NCBI RefSeq assembly: GCF_900100395.1
Contig: NZ_FNFB01000008.1
Coordinates: 126,071-190,070 of the forward strand
Direction: 5' to 3'
Length of the DNA: 64,000 nucleotides
Source of the DNA: Nonomuraea maritima
Lineage (GTDB): Bacteria; Actinomycetota; Actinomycetes; Streptosporangiales; Streptosporangiaceae
The notes beneath the pieces were generated by a model. The model saw only the letters and a program-made list of their open reading frames with translations, was not told the origin of the DNA and ran no database searches. This document shows, one piece after another, positions 1 through 8,229 of the stretch (position 1 is its first letter; each line of letters opens with the position of its first letter). The position numbers and the translations under genes were made by a program.

Positions 1-1
1 C

Positions 2-790
2 GACGACGAGGTCCGTTTCGCCCTCACCTCGGAGGCAGGTCTCAACGACGGGCTCGCCTTCCCCTTCGTGTACGCCGCCATCGCCGTGGCCGCGGCCGGC
101 GGGACCGGCTGGCTGGGGGAGTGGGCGCTGGCCGACGTGCTCTACCGGACCGTGGCCGGGCTCCTGTCCGGCCTGCTCATCGGCTACCTGCTGGGCCGGC
201 TGTTCTTCCGCGCCCGCACGAACGGCGTGCGCCTGTCGGAACGCCGCGACGGGTTCGTCGCGCTGGCCGCCACGCTCCTCGCGTACGGGGTGACGGAACT
301 CCTGCACGGCTACGGCTTCGTGGCGGTGTTCGTGACCGCGTGCGCCATCCGGCGGGCGGAGTTCGGGCACGGCTACAACAACGTCCTGCACGGCTTCGTC
401 GATCAGCTGGAACGGCTGCTCACGGCCTGGCTGCTGCTCCTGCTCGGGGGCTTCGTCATGACCGGCGGCCTGGCGGCGCTCACCTGGCGCGGCGCCGCCG
501 TCGGGCTGCTGCTGCTGCTGGTGATCAGGCCGCTGGCGGGCTGGCTGACCCAGTGGCGCGGTCCCGCAGGGCCCAGGGAACGGCTGGTGATCTCGTTCTT
601 CGGCATCCGGGGGATCGGGTCGCTGTTCTACCTCGCGTACGCGCTCGGCCAGGCCGACTTCGGCGTCCCCGCCGACGAGCTGTGGGCCGTCACCGGCTTC
701 ACGGTGGTCGCCTCCGTCGTGCTCCACGGCGTCACGGCCACCCCCGTGATGGCCCGGGTGGACGCCGTACGCGAGCGAACCTCCCCGTGA
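2..790 (+). CDS. Na+/H+ antiporter, NhaP/CPA1 type (5' partial)
   Basis: C-terminal part of an integral membrane cation/proton antiporter. The reading frame is open from base 2, so the start lies upstream of the window. The first residues contain TSEAGLNDGLAFP, a hallmark of CPA1 exchangers around the ion-binding aspartate. Several hydrophobic helices follow, together with the conserved FFGIRGIGSLFYL segment near the C-terminus. About 262 residues are visible, against roughly 400-550 for the family. It probably exchanges Na+ or K+ for H+ across the plasma membrane. The substrate cannot be read from the sequence. It is followed 65 bp later by a lytic transglycosylase on the same strand, with no obvious functional link. 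Confidence 0.87.
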   Translation, partial: DDEVRFALTSEAGLNDGLAFPFVYAAIAVAAAGGTGWLGEWALADVLYRTVAGLLSGLLIGYLLGRLFFRARTNGVRLSERRDGFVALAATLLAYGVTELLHGYGFVAVFVTACAIRRAEFGHGYNNVLHGFVDQLERLLTAWLLLLLGGFVMTGGLAALTWRGAAVGLLLLLVIRPLAGWLTQWRGPAGPRERLVISFFGIRGIGSLFYLAYALGQADFGVPADELWAVTGFTVVASVVLHGVTATPVMARVDAVRERTSP

Positions 791-855
791 CGGCGGCACA
801 CCGGCTTCGTCCGGTGCAGGGAAAGGGCGGGACGCGGTCGGTAGGTTGGCGCTCC

Positions 856-1869
856 ATGGACGAACGTCACCCCCACCGCTCGCCGCCCGTCGCGGCCGCC
901 GTGCTCACCGCAGTGCTCACCGCAGTGCCCACCGCCGTGCTCACCGCAGTGCTCACCGTCGTGCTCACCGGAGCCGCGGCCTGCGGGACGTCGTCCGCCG
1001 GCGCCCCGGCAGCGCGGCCACCCGCGACCTCGCCGGAAGCCGTGACCACCACAGGCGGCCCCTCGCCACCGGCCACCACCATCGGCAGCCCGGCCACGGC
1101 GCAGCCGCCGCCCCGCCCTGGGGCGAGGCTGCCGAAGAGCCCCACCGCGCTGGCAACGGCGGTGCGGGAGACCACCGCGCGGCTCGGCGACGCCGTCGAC
1201 GCCTGGATCGGTGGCCGCGAGGCAGCCCCCGGCGAGCCGCCAGAGGACGTCGTGCTGCTCGCCCTCCACCAGCAGCGCCTCTACCGCCACGCCGCCCGCC
1301 ACCCCGACCTCGCCTCCCGGGCCTTCGCCCGGCTGCACAGGCAGCTGAAGGCACAGGCCACGGACAACACGGAGGCGATCCGCGAACTGCTCGCCCTGGC
1401 CCGCCCGATCAGCCCGGACGCGGTCTTCAGAACCCGGCGGCCCCGTCCGGCGGCCGAACTGCTCGGCCACTTCGAACGGGCCGAGCGCCGGTTCGGGGTC
1501 GAGTGGGAGGTGCTCGCGGCGGTGATGTTCGCCGAGACGAAGTTCGGCCGGGTGCGCTCCGACAGCCACGCCGGGGCCCAGGGCCCCATGCAGTTCATGC
1601 CGGCCACCTGGCGGGCGTACGGCATGGGCGGCGACGTCCAGGACCCGCGCGACGCCGTCATGGGGGCGGCCCACTACCTGAAGGCGTCCGGCGCGCCCGG
1701 CGACTACCGGCGCGCGCTGTACGCCTACAACCCGTCGCGGGCGTACGTCGAGGCGATCCAGCGGTACGCCCGCCAGATGAGGCGCGACCCGCGCGCCTAC
1801 TACGCGTACTACAACTGGCAGGTGTTCATGCTGACCACGGCGGGTGAACGCCGGTTGACCGGTCCCTGA
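856..1869 (+). CDS. Secreted lytic transglycosylase (SLT domain lipoprotein)
   Basis: 337-residue exported protein predicted to cleave peptidoglycan glycan strands. The start ATG precedes a basic N-terminus and an unusual hydrophobic core made of repeated VLTA units, then a lipobox-like GAAAC (Cys43), so it is likely a lipoprotein. A Pro/Thr/Ala-rich linker follows to about residue 100. The C-terminal SLT fold has the catalytic glutamate in FAETKFG (Glu227), then GAQGPMQFMPATW and ALYAYNPS, the three standard SLT motifs. It belongs to the actinobacterial wall-remodelling enzymes acting outside the membrane. The 12-bp DNA repeat in the signal peptide is odd and discussed separately. The stop codon sits inside a strong hairpin. 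Confidence 0.85.
   Translation: MDERHPHRSPPVAAAVLTAVLTAVPTAVLTAVLTVVLTGAAACGTSSAGAPAARPPATSPEAVTTTGGPSPPATTIGSPATAQPPPRPGARLPKSPTALATAVRETTARLGDAVDAWIGGREAAPGEPPEDVVLLALHQQRLYRHAARHPDLASRAFARLHRQLKAQATDNTEAIRELLALARPISPDAVFRTRRPRPAAELLGHFERAERRFGVEWEVLAAVMFAETKFGRVRSDSHAGAQGPMQFMPATWRAYGMGGDVQDPRDAVMGAAHYLKASGAPGDYRRALYAYNPSRAYVEAIQRYARQMRRDPRAYYAYYNWQVFMLTTAGERRLTGP
900..970 (+). repeat. 12-bp tandem repeat inside the signal peptide
   Basis: About six imperfect copies of GTGCTCACCGCA encode VLTA-like units that form the hydrophobic core of the lytic transglycosylase signal peptide. Copies differ by one or two bases. Because the unit is a multiple of three, gain or loss of a copy would change the hydrophobic length by four residues and keep the frame. 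Confidence 0.8.
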
Positions 1870-1893
1870 GCGAAGGCCGCTCAGGGACCGGTC
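1857..1893. terminator. Bidirectional terminator hairpin between convergent genes
   Basis: Perfect 16-bp inverted repeat (1857-1872 and 1878-1893) with a 5-base loop AAGGC. It overlaps the stop codon of the transglycosylase gene and ends 6 bp before the stop of the opposing glycoside hydrolase gene. It has no T-run, as is common in high-GC actinomycetes. Its convergent position makes a shared terminator likely. Confidence 0.8.
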
Positions 1894-1899
1894 GTCAGG

Positions 1900-4800
1900 T
1901 CAGCGGCTGTAGGGCGCGACCGTGACGCTGTCGATCACCGGGGCGTACTGCGAACGCAGCAGCACTCCGGGGAACGTCTCCGACGCGTACGTCGTGCCGT
2001 CGAAGTTCGGCGTCTCCTCGCTGGAGAAGCGGACCGTGTTGGCTCCCTTCTTGAGCTTCACCGGGACCGTCAGCTCCCAGAAGTTGTTCTCGTGGAACGT
2101 GTGCGGGAACAGCACGCGCTGCGGGGCGGCGCCGTTCACCGCGATGTCGGCGCGCCGGGCCAGCGGGTCGGGGTTGTAGTGCGTGGCGGGCGACTGCTCC
2201 GGGTTGGAGTAGCGCACGCGCATCGCGTAGGTGCCGGCGGCGTCCGCCCGTACGGTGAAGGTGAGCGTGTTGTCGTTGCCCGGCTCACCGCCGATCCCGG
2301 TCACCGCCGCCTGGCCGCCGGCCAGCGACAGCGGCGAGACCTGAGCCGTGCCCGTGAGCCGGGCCGACTCCGCCTCGTAGACGGTCGCCGGCAGCGCGTC
2401 GGGCGCCGGGCGCACCTCCAGGCGGTCGACGAGCGTCGTGGCCGCCTTGCCGGTGACCGTGACCTTGTTGACGCCACCCGCCAGCGACACCGTCGCGGTG
2501 GCGGCGCCGCGCCTGGCGTGGCCCAGCACCTCCACCCCGTTGACGGCCATCTTCGCCTGGCCGGGCCCGAACAGCTTGAGGTCGAGGACGGCGGCGGCGT
2601 CCTCGGCCGAGTAGACCCAGAACGTCGCCGACTTGCCGCGCGCGACCGCCGCGGCACCCGAGCCGGAGACCCCCGCGCCCTTCACGTCGTACGCCGTGCC
2701 GGCTCCGTGCAGCGTGGCCAGCTCGCCCTCGTAGACCGAGGTCGCGCCGGCCGGGTTCGGCAGCGACAGGTGGATCCGGTCGACGATCGCGTCGCCCCGG
2801 GTGGCCTTCGACCCGTCGAGGCTGCGCGCGGCCAGGGAGATGACGTGCCTGCCCGCGGTGAGCTCGACCGTGGTGTCGGCGTGGTCCCACACCACCCACT
2901 TGTAGCCGAGGGGCAGGAACATCTCCTGCTCCGCGCCGCCGTCCACGCGGACGAAGACGTTGGTCGGCCCCTGCTCGGCCACCCGGTCGAAGGTGTTGAG
3001 CGAGTTGGCGAAGACGCTCAGGTCGTAGCGCCCGGCCTGCGGAACGTCGACGGTGAAGTCGAGCACGACGTCCGAGCCGGTGCGCAGGCCGCCGACGTCG
3101 TAGCCGCCGGAGGTGTAGAACTTCGACACGTCGGACGGCGAGCCCTCGGGCCCGTTGCGGCTGTAGCCGCCGCCGGTGTACGCCGCGTCCTCCGCCTCGT
3201 ACGACCGCTCCCAGAGCTTCGGCGGCTGCGCCGTCGCGGTGCCGGTCCCGGCGGGCGACAGCACGATCTCGTACGCCGACGACTCCTCCAGCCTCGGCAG
3301 GTCGCCCTCGCCGAAGTTGAGGACCACCGCGCCGTTCTCGACGGTGACGTCACGCTCGGCGATGAGCTCGGGCTGCGACGAGTCGCCGATCTGCCCGGTC
3401 CACGGGATCTCCCTGACCCAGGCGTGCAGCGTGCGGCCGAGGACGTCCTCGGGGACGTTCTCGAAGCGGATGTGCCCGGCGCTGCTGGCGCCGCCGATCA
3501 GCGCGCGCGCCTGCTTCTTGGCCGGGTCGAGCGTCGCCACGCCCTGGAGGGTGTAGTTCTGGCCAGGGAACGGCGGCGTGACCTCGACGGTGTGGCCGGA
3601 CATCTGGCCGTAGGCGTTCAGCAGCCACCACTGGCCGTTGCCCCGGTTGGCCTGCACGGCCGAGTCGGACAGGTTGCCGTCGATGTTCCAGTACGCGATG
3701 TCGGCGTCCACCTTCGACTCCTCGATGGCCGAGACCCACTGGATCATCTGGCCGGGCACCGAGGTGTGGTAGTTGAAGGCGTACTCGTTGATGTTGATCG
3801 GCAGCTTCCTGCCGGCGTGGCTCGTGCCGGCGAAGACCTCGGCCTCCATCTCGCGGTAGCGCTTCACGCTGGAGCGCACCTGCTCGGGGTGGCTGAGCTC
3901 GTGCCAGGTCATCACGTCGGGCACGGTGCCCGCCTCGACCGTGTGCTCCAGGAAGCCCTTGACCTGCGAGTACAGCACGCTGGTGTTCGGCCCCGCGATG
4001 CGGGCGTCCGGCAGCGCGCCCTTGATGAGGGCGTACACCTCGTCCCACGCCCGGAAGTAGTCGCGCGGGTCGTTGAGCCAGCTGACGCCGTTGTAGCTCC
4101 ACTGGCCGGTGCCGAACATGTTGCCCTCGGGCTCGTTGAACGGCACGAAGACGATGTTGTCCTGATATTTCGGGTCGAGCTGCCCGACCTGCGCGACCTG
4201 CTTGGCGATCTTCTGCCGGTACAGGTCGAACTTCTCCTCCGGCGTGCTGCCCGGCCACTGGTAAGGGAAGCCGCGGTGGATGTCGGTCATGTAGATGTAC
4301 ACGTCGCCGTCGGTGCTGTCGGCCAGCGGCTTGACCACCTCCAGGGCGTCGGCGCCGGGGTGCTGCGGGCCGTCCTGGGCCTTGGTCGACACCGTGCGCA
4401 GGTTCATGCCCTCGATGAGGTTGTTCGTCGGGACGCCGGGGCCGTAGAGCCCGTACAGGGTGCCGGACGCGCCGCCGTGGAAGGCGCCGGTGTCCTTGGC
4501 CAGGTCGATGACGAGCCGCCCCTCGCGGACCACCGTCACCTCGGCGGTGACCGGTCGGCCGGCGGCCGAGCCGGTGACGGTGAACGTCCCGGCGGCGGCG
4601 TAGCTGTCCGGGTCGACGGACGACCACGTGACCGGCACGTCGCGGTCGTAGCCGTCGGAGAAGGTGGCGCGGACCGCGGGCGGCAGCGTGGGCGCGGTGC
4701 CGACGGTCGTCCGCACGTCGTAGGTGTCGCGGCTGAGCCCGGTCGGCGTCGCGGGCGTGCCGCCGGCCAGCTCGGCCACCTGCTCGGCGGTCAGCGCCGC

Positions 4801-5523
4801 GGCGTAGACGCGGAAGTCGTCGATCGCGCCGTCGAACAGCGGGTCCGGGTAGAAGGAGCGCCCGATGAACCCGGCGGACGTCGCCGCGTCGTCGATCAGC
4901 TGCGCCGCCGTGATCGTCGTGGGGGCGGAGGAGACGGCGGCTCCGTCGAGGTAGGTCGTGACGCGGCGGGCCGTCGTGTCGAGGGTGACGGTCAGCGTCT
5001 TCCACGCGTTCGCGGGCAACGGCGCGTAGCCGGTGACCTGGGCCTCGGCGCCGCCGCCCGAGGTGGTGACCGCCGTGCGCAGCCGCCCGTCGCCGTTGTA
5101 CGGCGTGCTGAACAGGTAGCGGACGTTGTCCTTGCCCAGCGCGTAGATCCACTGCCACGGGGCCGTGGTGCCGTCCCACCGCACCCGCGTGGACACGGTC
5201 AGGTCGGTCCTGCCCTTGAGCGCGGCCGCCGGCAGCCTGACGTACGCGCCGTCGGAGGTCGACGCGCCGCCGGGCAGGCTCAGCGCGTGCCCGCCCGCCG
5301 CGCCGTCCACCAGCGCGGCGGTGGCGGCGTTGACGAGCTCGCCGTCCAGGCCGTTGCCTGAGGTGTCGGTGATGGTTCCGGTGGTGAGGTCGTCGGCGTC
5401 GAAGTCGTAGGTGAGGACGGGTTCCGGCGCGGCGGCTGCGGCCGCCACCCCAGTGGTCAGGGATAGGGCCAGGGCGGCCGGGAGGATTCCGGCTAAGGCC
5501 CTGGTGATGCTCGGGAATGCCAT
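1900..5523 (-). CDS. Large secreted multidomain glycoside hydrolase (clan GH-A, GH39-like)
   Basis: 1207-residue secreted carbohydrate-active protein. An ATG with upstream AAGGGA starts a signal peptide ending near GVAAAAAAPE. In order: a LamG/concanavalin-like domain (about 35-235, opening LTYDFDADD), a bacterial Ig-like domain (about 250-330), a TIM-barrel hydrolase domain (about 335-690), then carbohydrate-binding-like beta domains, each starting near a YEAE or YEGE motif. The barrel has FVPFNEPEG (Glu464, candidate acid/base) and ININEYAF (Glu580, candidate nucleophile), the retaining clan GH-A pattern. The family number is uncertain; GH39-like is my best reading. With the adjacent GH127 gene and transporter, an arabinose- or xylose-containing plant polymer is a plausible substrate. 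A LacI-type operator lies just upstream of the start. Confidence 0.75.
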   Translation of the reverse strand: MAFPSITRALAGILPAALALSLTTGVAAAAAAPEPVLTYDFDADDLTTGTITDTSGNGLDGELVNAATAALVDGAAGGHALSLPGGASTSDGAYVRLPAAALKGRTDLTVSTRVRWDGTTAPWQWIYALGKDNVRYLFSTPYNGDGRLRTAVTTSGGGAEAQVTGYAPLPANAWKTLTVTLDTTARRVTTYLDGAAVSSAPTTITAAQLIDDAATSAGFIGRSFYPDPLFDGAIDDFRVYAAALTAEQVAELAGGTPATPTGLSRDTYDVRTTVGTAPTLPPAVRATFSDGYDRDVPVTWSSVDPDSYAAAGTFTVTGSAAGRPVTAEVTVVREGRLVIDLAKDTGAFHGGASGTLYGLYGPGVPTNNLIEGMNLRTVSTKAQDGPQHPGADALEVVKPLADSTDGDVYIYMTDIHRGFPYQWPGSTPEEKFDLYRQKIAKQVAQVGQLDPKYQDNIVFVPFNEPEGNMFGTGQWSYNGVSWLNDPRDYFRAWDEVYALIKGALPDARIAGPNTSVLYSQVKGFLEHTVEAGTVPDVMTWHELSHPEQVRSSVKRYREMEAEVFAGTSHAGRKLPININEYAFNYHTSVPGQMIQWVSAIEESKVDADIAYWNIDGNLSDSAVQANRGNGQWWLLNAYGQMSGHTVEVTPPFPGQNYTLQGVATLDPAKKQARALIGGASSAGHIRFENVPEDVLGRTLHAWVREIPWTGQIGDSSQPELIAERDVTVENGAVVLNFGEGDLPRLEESSAYEIVLSPAGTGTATAQPPKLWERSYEAEDAAYTGGGYSRNGPEGSPSDVSKFYTSGGYDVGGLRTGSDVVLDFTVDVPQAGRYDLSVFANSLNTFDRVAEQGPTNVFVRVDGGAEQEMFLPLGYKWVVWDHADTTVELTAGRHVISLAARSLDGSKATRGDAIVDRIHLSLPNPAGATSVYEGELATLHGAGTAYDVKGAGVSGSGAAAVARGKSATFWVYSAEDAAAVLDLKLFGPGQAKMAVNGVEVLGHARRGAATATVSLAGGVNKVTVTGKAATTLVDRLEVRPAPDALPATVYEAESARLTGTAQVSPLSLAGGQAAVTGIGGEPGNDNTLTFTVRADAAGTYAMRVRYSNPEQSPATHYNPDPLARRADIAVNGAAPQRVLFPHTFHENNFWELTVPVKLKKGANTVRFSSEETPNFDGTTYASETFPGVLLRSQYAPVIDSVTVAPYSR

Positions 5524-5539
5524 GGCGAAGTCCCTTGAT

Positions 5540-5553
5540 GTGAGCGCTAACAC
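5540..5553. promoter_or_regulatory. LacI-type operator upstream of the glycoside hydrolase
   Basis: GTGAGCGCTAACAC, a near-palindrome centred on CG, lies 17-30 bp upstream of the hydrolase ATG at 5523. A site with 11 of 12 matching bases (GTGAGCGTTAAC) precedes the binding-protein gene. Paired placement in front of the two structural units flanking the lacI-type gene argues for a shared operator. Confidence 0.7.
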
Positions 5554-5732
5554 GACTGAGGGAGCGGAGTTGGCGACGCGATCGAAGGGTTGCGCGTAGG
5601 TTACGAAGCCATGCCGTCGCCGTCAATGGGAAAGATCGCCCACGTTTCCGGCATGTCACGATTTGGCATCGGCGGCTGTACGCACCCTTGACGTCCGCCG
5701 CCGTTCAGGACAACAGTCGAGCCCACATCGTT

Positions 5733-5742
5733 GAACCGGTTC
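5733..5742. promoter_or_regulatory. GAACCGGTTC palindrome, distal copy
   Basis: Perfect 10-bp palindrome in the 356-bp region between the divergent hydrolase and regulator genes. The same core recurs at 5852-5861, 119 bp downstream. Its CG-centred symmetry resembles a LacI-family half-site pair but differs from the GTGAGCG-type sites. The rest of the 5554-5879 region shows no supported gene. Confidence 0.5.
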
Positions 5743-5850
5743 GCCTGGTCTCAGAGATCGCGACTCGCCCTCCGACGCGGGGGCGCTCGTCCTTCCCGAG
5801 GACCAGGCCGATCCGGCCGGCGATGCGAGGGAGCGGTGCGACGCAATCAT

Positions 5851-5862
5851 CGAACCGGTTCG
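5851..5862. promoter_or_regulatory. CGAACCGGTTCG palindrome, proximal copy
   Basis: Perfect 12-bp palindrome immediately upstream of the AGGAGG ribosome site and GTG start of the LacI-type regulator. This position suits autoregulation. It matches the core of the palindrome at 5733-5742. Confidence 0.55.
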
Positions 5863-5879
5863 ACAATCAGGAGGTGTAA

Positions 5880-6908
5880 GTGGCGACGATCGCGGACGTG
5901 GCCCGGGAGGCCGGGGTGAGCCGCAGCACGGCGTCCTACGCGCTGTCCGGCAAGCGGCCCATCTCGGAGGAGGTGCGCCGGCGCGTGCTGGCCGCCGCCG
6001 AGGCGCTCGCGTACACGCCGAACGCCGGCGCCCGTGCGCTCGCCACCGCCCAGACCAAGGTTCTCGGTCTGCTCGCCCAGTTCCACGAGGACGAATTCGC
6101 GCCCGCGATGATGCAGTACATCCTGGGCGTCACGAACACCGCACGCGACCTGGGCTACGACACGCTGCTCGTCACCGAGGCCGACGGGGTACGGGCGCTG
6201 CGGCGCGTCACCGACTCCCGCATGGTCGACGGCGTCGTGTTGATGAACATCGCCCACGACGACGCCCGCCTGCCCGTCCTGCGCGCCGCGCCGCAGCCCG
6301 GCGCCCTGGTCGGGTTCCCTGGCGACTGTTCCGGGCTCGACGTGTTCGACCTGGACTTCGAGGAGACCGGGCGGGTCATGGTCGAGCACCTGCACCGGCT
6401 CGGTCACCGCGAACTCATCCTGGTCTCCCATCCGGAGCACGTGGTGGAGCGGGGCGGGGCGTACGTGTGGCGCCTGCGCGACGCGGCGCTCGAACGCGCC
6501 CGTCAGCTCGGCGTCATCCTGCACGCCGCCTACGGCGAGTCCCGGCAACCCGCCGTGGGACGCCTGCTCCACCACCTGCTCGACACCTACCCGGCGGCGA
6601 CCGGCCTGCTGATCAACAACGAGGCGGCCGCCGCGGCGCTGCCCTCGGTCACCTACGAGCGGGGGCTGCGGGTGCCCGGCGACCTGTCGGTCATCGGGCG
6701 CTACTCCGCCGACTTCGCCGCCACCTTCTCCCTTCCCTACTCGTTCGTCGAGAGCGCGCCCGACCGCCTGGGCGCCATGGCGGTGCGCCAGCTCGTGCGC
6801 CGCGTGGAGTCGCAGGCGGCCAGGCAAGAGCCGTTCGTGGTGCGCTTCATCTCGCCAGAACTCGTCTCCCGGGACAGCACCGCGCCCCCGCGGCCGTCCC
6901 GCGCCTGA
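5880..6908 (+). CDS. LacI-family transcriptional regulator
   Basis: 342-residue sugar-responsive DNA-binding protein. The GTG start has AGGAGG five bases upstream. The N-terminal HTH reads IADVAREAGVSRSTASYAL, with the hinge helix after about residue 45, followed by a periplasmic-binding-protein-like effector domain (about 60-335). The recognition helix has TASYAL rather than the common TVSRVL, so its operator may differ from textbook LacI sites. It is divergent from the big hydrolase and 54 bp upstream of the binding-protein gene, so it likely represses both units until an oligosaccharide effector binds. The inducer is unknown. Confidence 0.9.
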   Translation: MATIADVAREAGVSRSTASYALSGKRPISEEVRRRVLAAAEALAYTPNAGARALATAQTKVLGLLAQFHEDEFAPAMMQYILGVTNTARDLGYDTLLVTEADGVRALRRVTDSRMVDGVVLMNIAHDDARLPVLRAAPQPGALVGFPGDCSGLDVFDLDFEETGRVMVEHLHRLGHRELILVSHPEHVVERGGAYVWRLRDAALERARQLGVILHAAYGESRQPAVGRLLHHLLDTYPAATGLLINNEAAAAALPSVTYERGLRVPGDLSVIGRYSADFAATFSLPYSFVESAPDRLGAMAVRQLVRRVESQAARQEPFVVRFISPELVSRDSTAPPRPSRA

Positions 6909-6938
6909 CCCGCAGAACTTTCCGGCACGCTCCCGACG

Positions 6939-6950
6939 TGAGCGTTAACT
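6939..6950. promoter_or_regulatory. LacI-type operator upstream of the sugar ABC operon
   Basis: GTGAGCGTTAAC lies 12 bp upstream of the binding-protein ATG and just ahead of its GGAGGA ribosome site. It differs in one base from the site at 5540-5551. A repressor bound here would block initiation or early elongation. Confidence 0.7.
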
Positions 6951-6962
6951 TTGGAGGAATCG

Positions 6963-8225
6963 ATGAACCGTCCGTCGATGTCCAGGGCGACGGTCCTCGG
7001 AACCGCCGTCCTGGCGGCGTCCACCCTCGCCGCCTGCGCCTCCGCGCCGCCGCAGGGCGGCGCCGACAGCGCCGCTCCCGGCGGCGCCTACACGTGGTGG
7101 GACCCCTACCCGCAGCACGACGCCTCGTCGGCGTGGGCCAAGCGGGTGAACTCCTGCGGGCAGCAGGCCGGCGTCACCATCGAGCGCACCGCCTACGACA
7201 CGACCGCGCTCACGAACCAGGCCCTGCTCGCCGGTCAGGAGGGCAACCCGCCGGACGTCATCCTCCTCGACAACCCCGCCGTCTCGACGCTCGCCGACGC
7301 CGGGATGCTCACCACCATGGACGAGCTCGGCCTCGAGACCGCCAGGTTCGACAAGAACCTCATCGCCGCCGGAGAACTGGACGGCAAGACGTACGGCATC
7401 CCCATCGGGGCGAACACCCTCGCCCTCTACTACAACAAGAAGATCCTGGACGACGCGGGCGTCGACCCTGCCTCGATCAAGGACTGGGCCTCGCTGGACG
7501 CGGCGCTGAAGAAGATCAAGGCCGCCGGCAAGAAGCCGATCACCTTCGCGGGCATCGGCACCGAGGAGGGCTCGTTCCAGTTCCTGCCGTGGTTCTGGGG
7601 CGCCGGCGCGCAGCTCACCAAGCTCGACTCGCCCGAGGCCGTCGCGGCGCTGGAGCTGTGGAACTCCTGGGTCAAGGACGGCATCGCGCCGAACTCGGTG
7701 CTCAGCAACTCGCAGAACACCACCTGGGAGGAGTTCCTGACCGGGGAGTTCGGCTTCGCGGAGAACGGCACCTGGCAGATCAACAGCGCTGCGGAGGCCG
7801 GCTTCCCGACCGGCGTCGTGCAGATCCCCGGCAAGGACGGCGGCGTCGCGCCGACCCCCACCGGCGGCGAGTTCATCACGGTGCCCGCGCAGAAGGACAC
7901 CGGGCGCTACGACGTCACCAAGAAGATCCTCGAGTGCATGACCACGCCCGAGGGACTCGTGGAGACCGGTACGACGTTCGCGTACTACATCCCCTCCACC
8001 GCCGAGGGACAGGAGCAGATCCTCGGCAAGGAGCCCGAGCTGAAGCCGTGGGTGGACGCCGTCCGCAGCGCCAAGGGCCGCACCAGCGACAACCTCGGCA
8101 CGAAGTACCCGAAGATCTCCGAGGCGCTGTGGACCGGCGTGCAGAAGGCGCTGAGCGGTTCGGCGAGCCCCGCCGACGCGCTCAAGGACGCGCAGGCCAA
8201 GGCCCAGCAGGCCACCGGCGAATAA
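6963..8225 (+). CDS. Sugar ABC transporter substrate-binding lipoprotein
   Basis: 420-residue extracellular solute-binding protein of the CUT1 carbohydrate group. The ATG with GGAGGA six bases upstream starts a lipoprotein signal peptide with lipobox LAAC, so it is anchored to the outer face of the membrane. The body shows family-1 binding protein features, such as PDVILLDNP near residue 95, DGKTYGIPIGANTLALYYNKK and a C-terminal helical region. It captures the sugar or oligosaccharide for the two permeases that follow. It is the first gene of a probable operon with the permeases, GH127 and the (alpha/alpha)6 hydrolase, under the operator at 6939-6950. Confidence 0.88.
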   Translation: MNRPSMSRATVLGTAVLAASTLAACASAPPQGGADSAAPGGAYTWWDPYPQHDASSAWAKRVNSCGQQAGVTIERTAYDTTALTNQALLAGQEGNPPDVILLDNPAVSTLADAGMLTTMDELGLETARFDKNLIAAGELDGKTYGIPIGANTLALYYNKKILDDAGVDPASIKDWASLDAALKKIKAAGKKPITFAGIGTEEGSFQFLPWFWGAGAQLTKLDSPEAVAALELWNSWVKDGIAPNSVLSNSQNTTWEEFLTGEFGFAENGTWQINSAAEAGFPTGVVQIPGKDGGVAPTPTGGEFITVPAQKDTGRYDVTKKILECMTTPEGLVETGTTFAYYIPSTAEGQEQILGKEPELKPWVDAVRSAKGRTSDNLGTKYPKISEALWTGVQKALSGSASPADALKDAQAKAQQATGE

Positions 8226-8229
8226 TGCC

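Noticed and set aside
2092..5361. Very long plus-strand open frame opposite the glycoside hydrolase
   Set aside because: The protein would be Arg/Gly/Val-rich without domains or a ribosome site, and the minus strand encodes a well-structured enzyme with catalytic motifs. It is a compositional artefact, as are similar frames opposite metH, the sugar operon and hldE.
5656..5850. Small minus-strand protein in the promoter region of the LacI-type gene
   Set aside because: No ribosome site, no recognisable motif, and it overlaps the palindromic operator sites.
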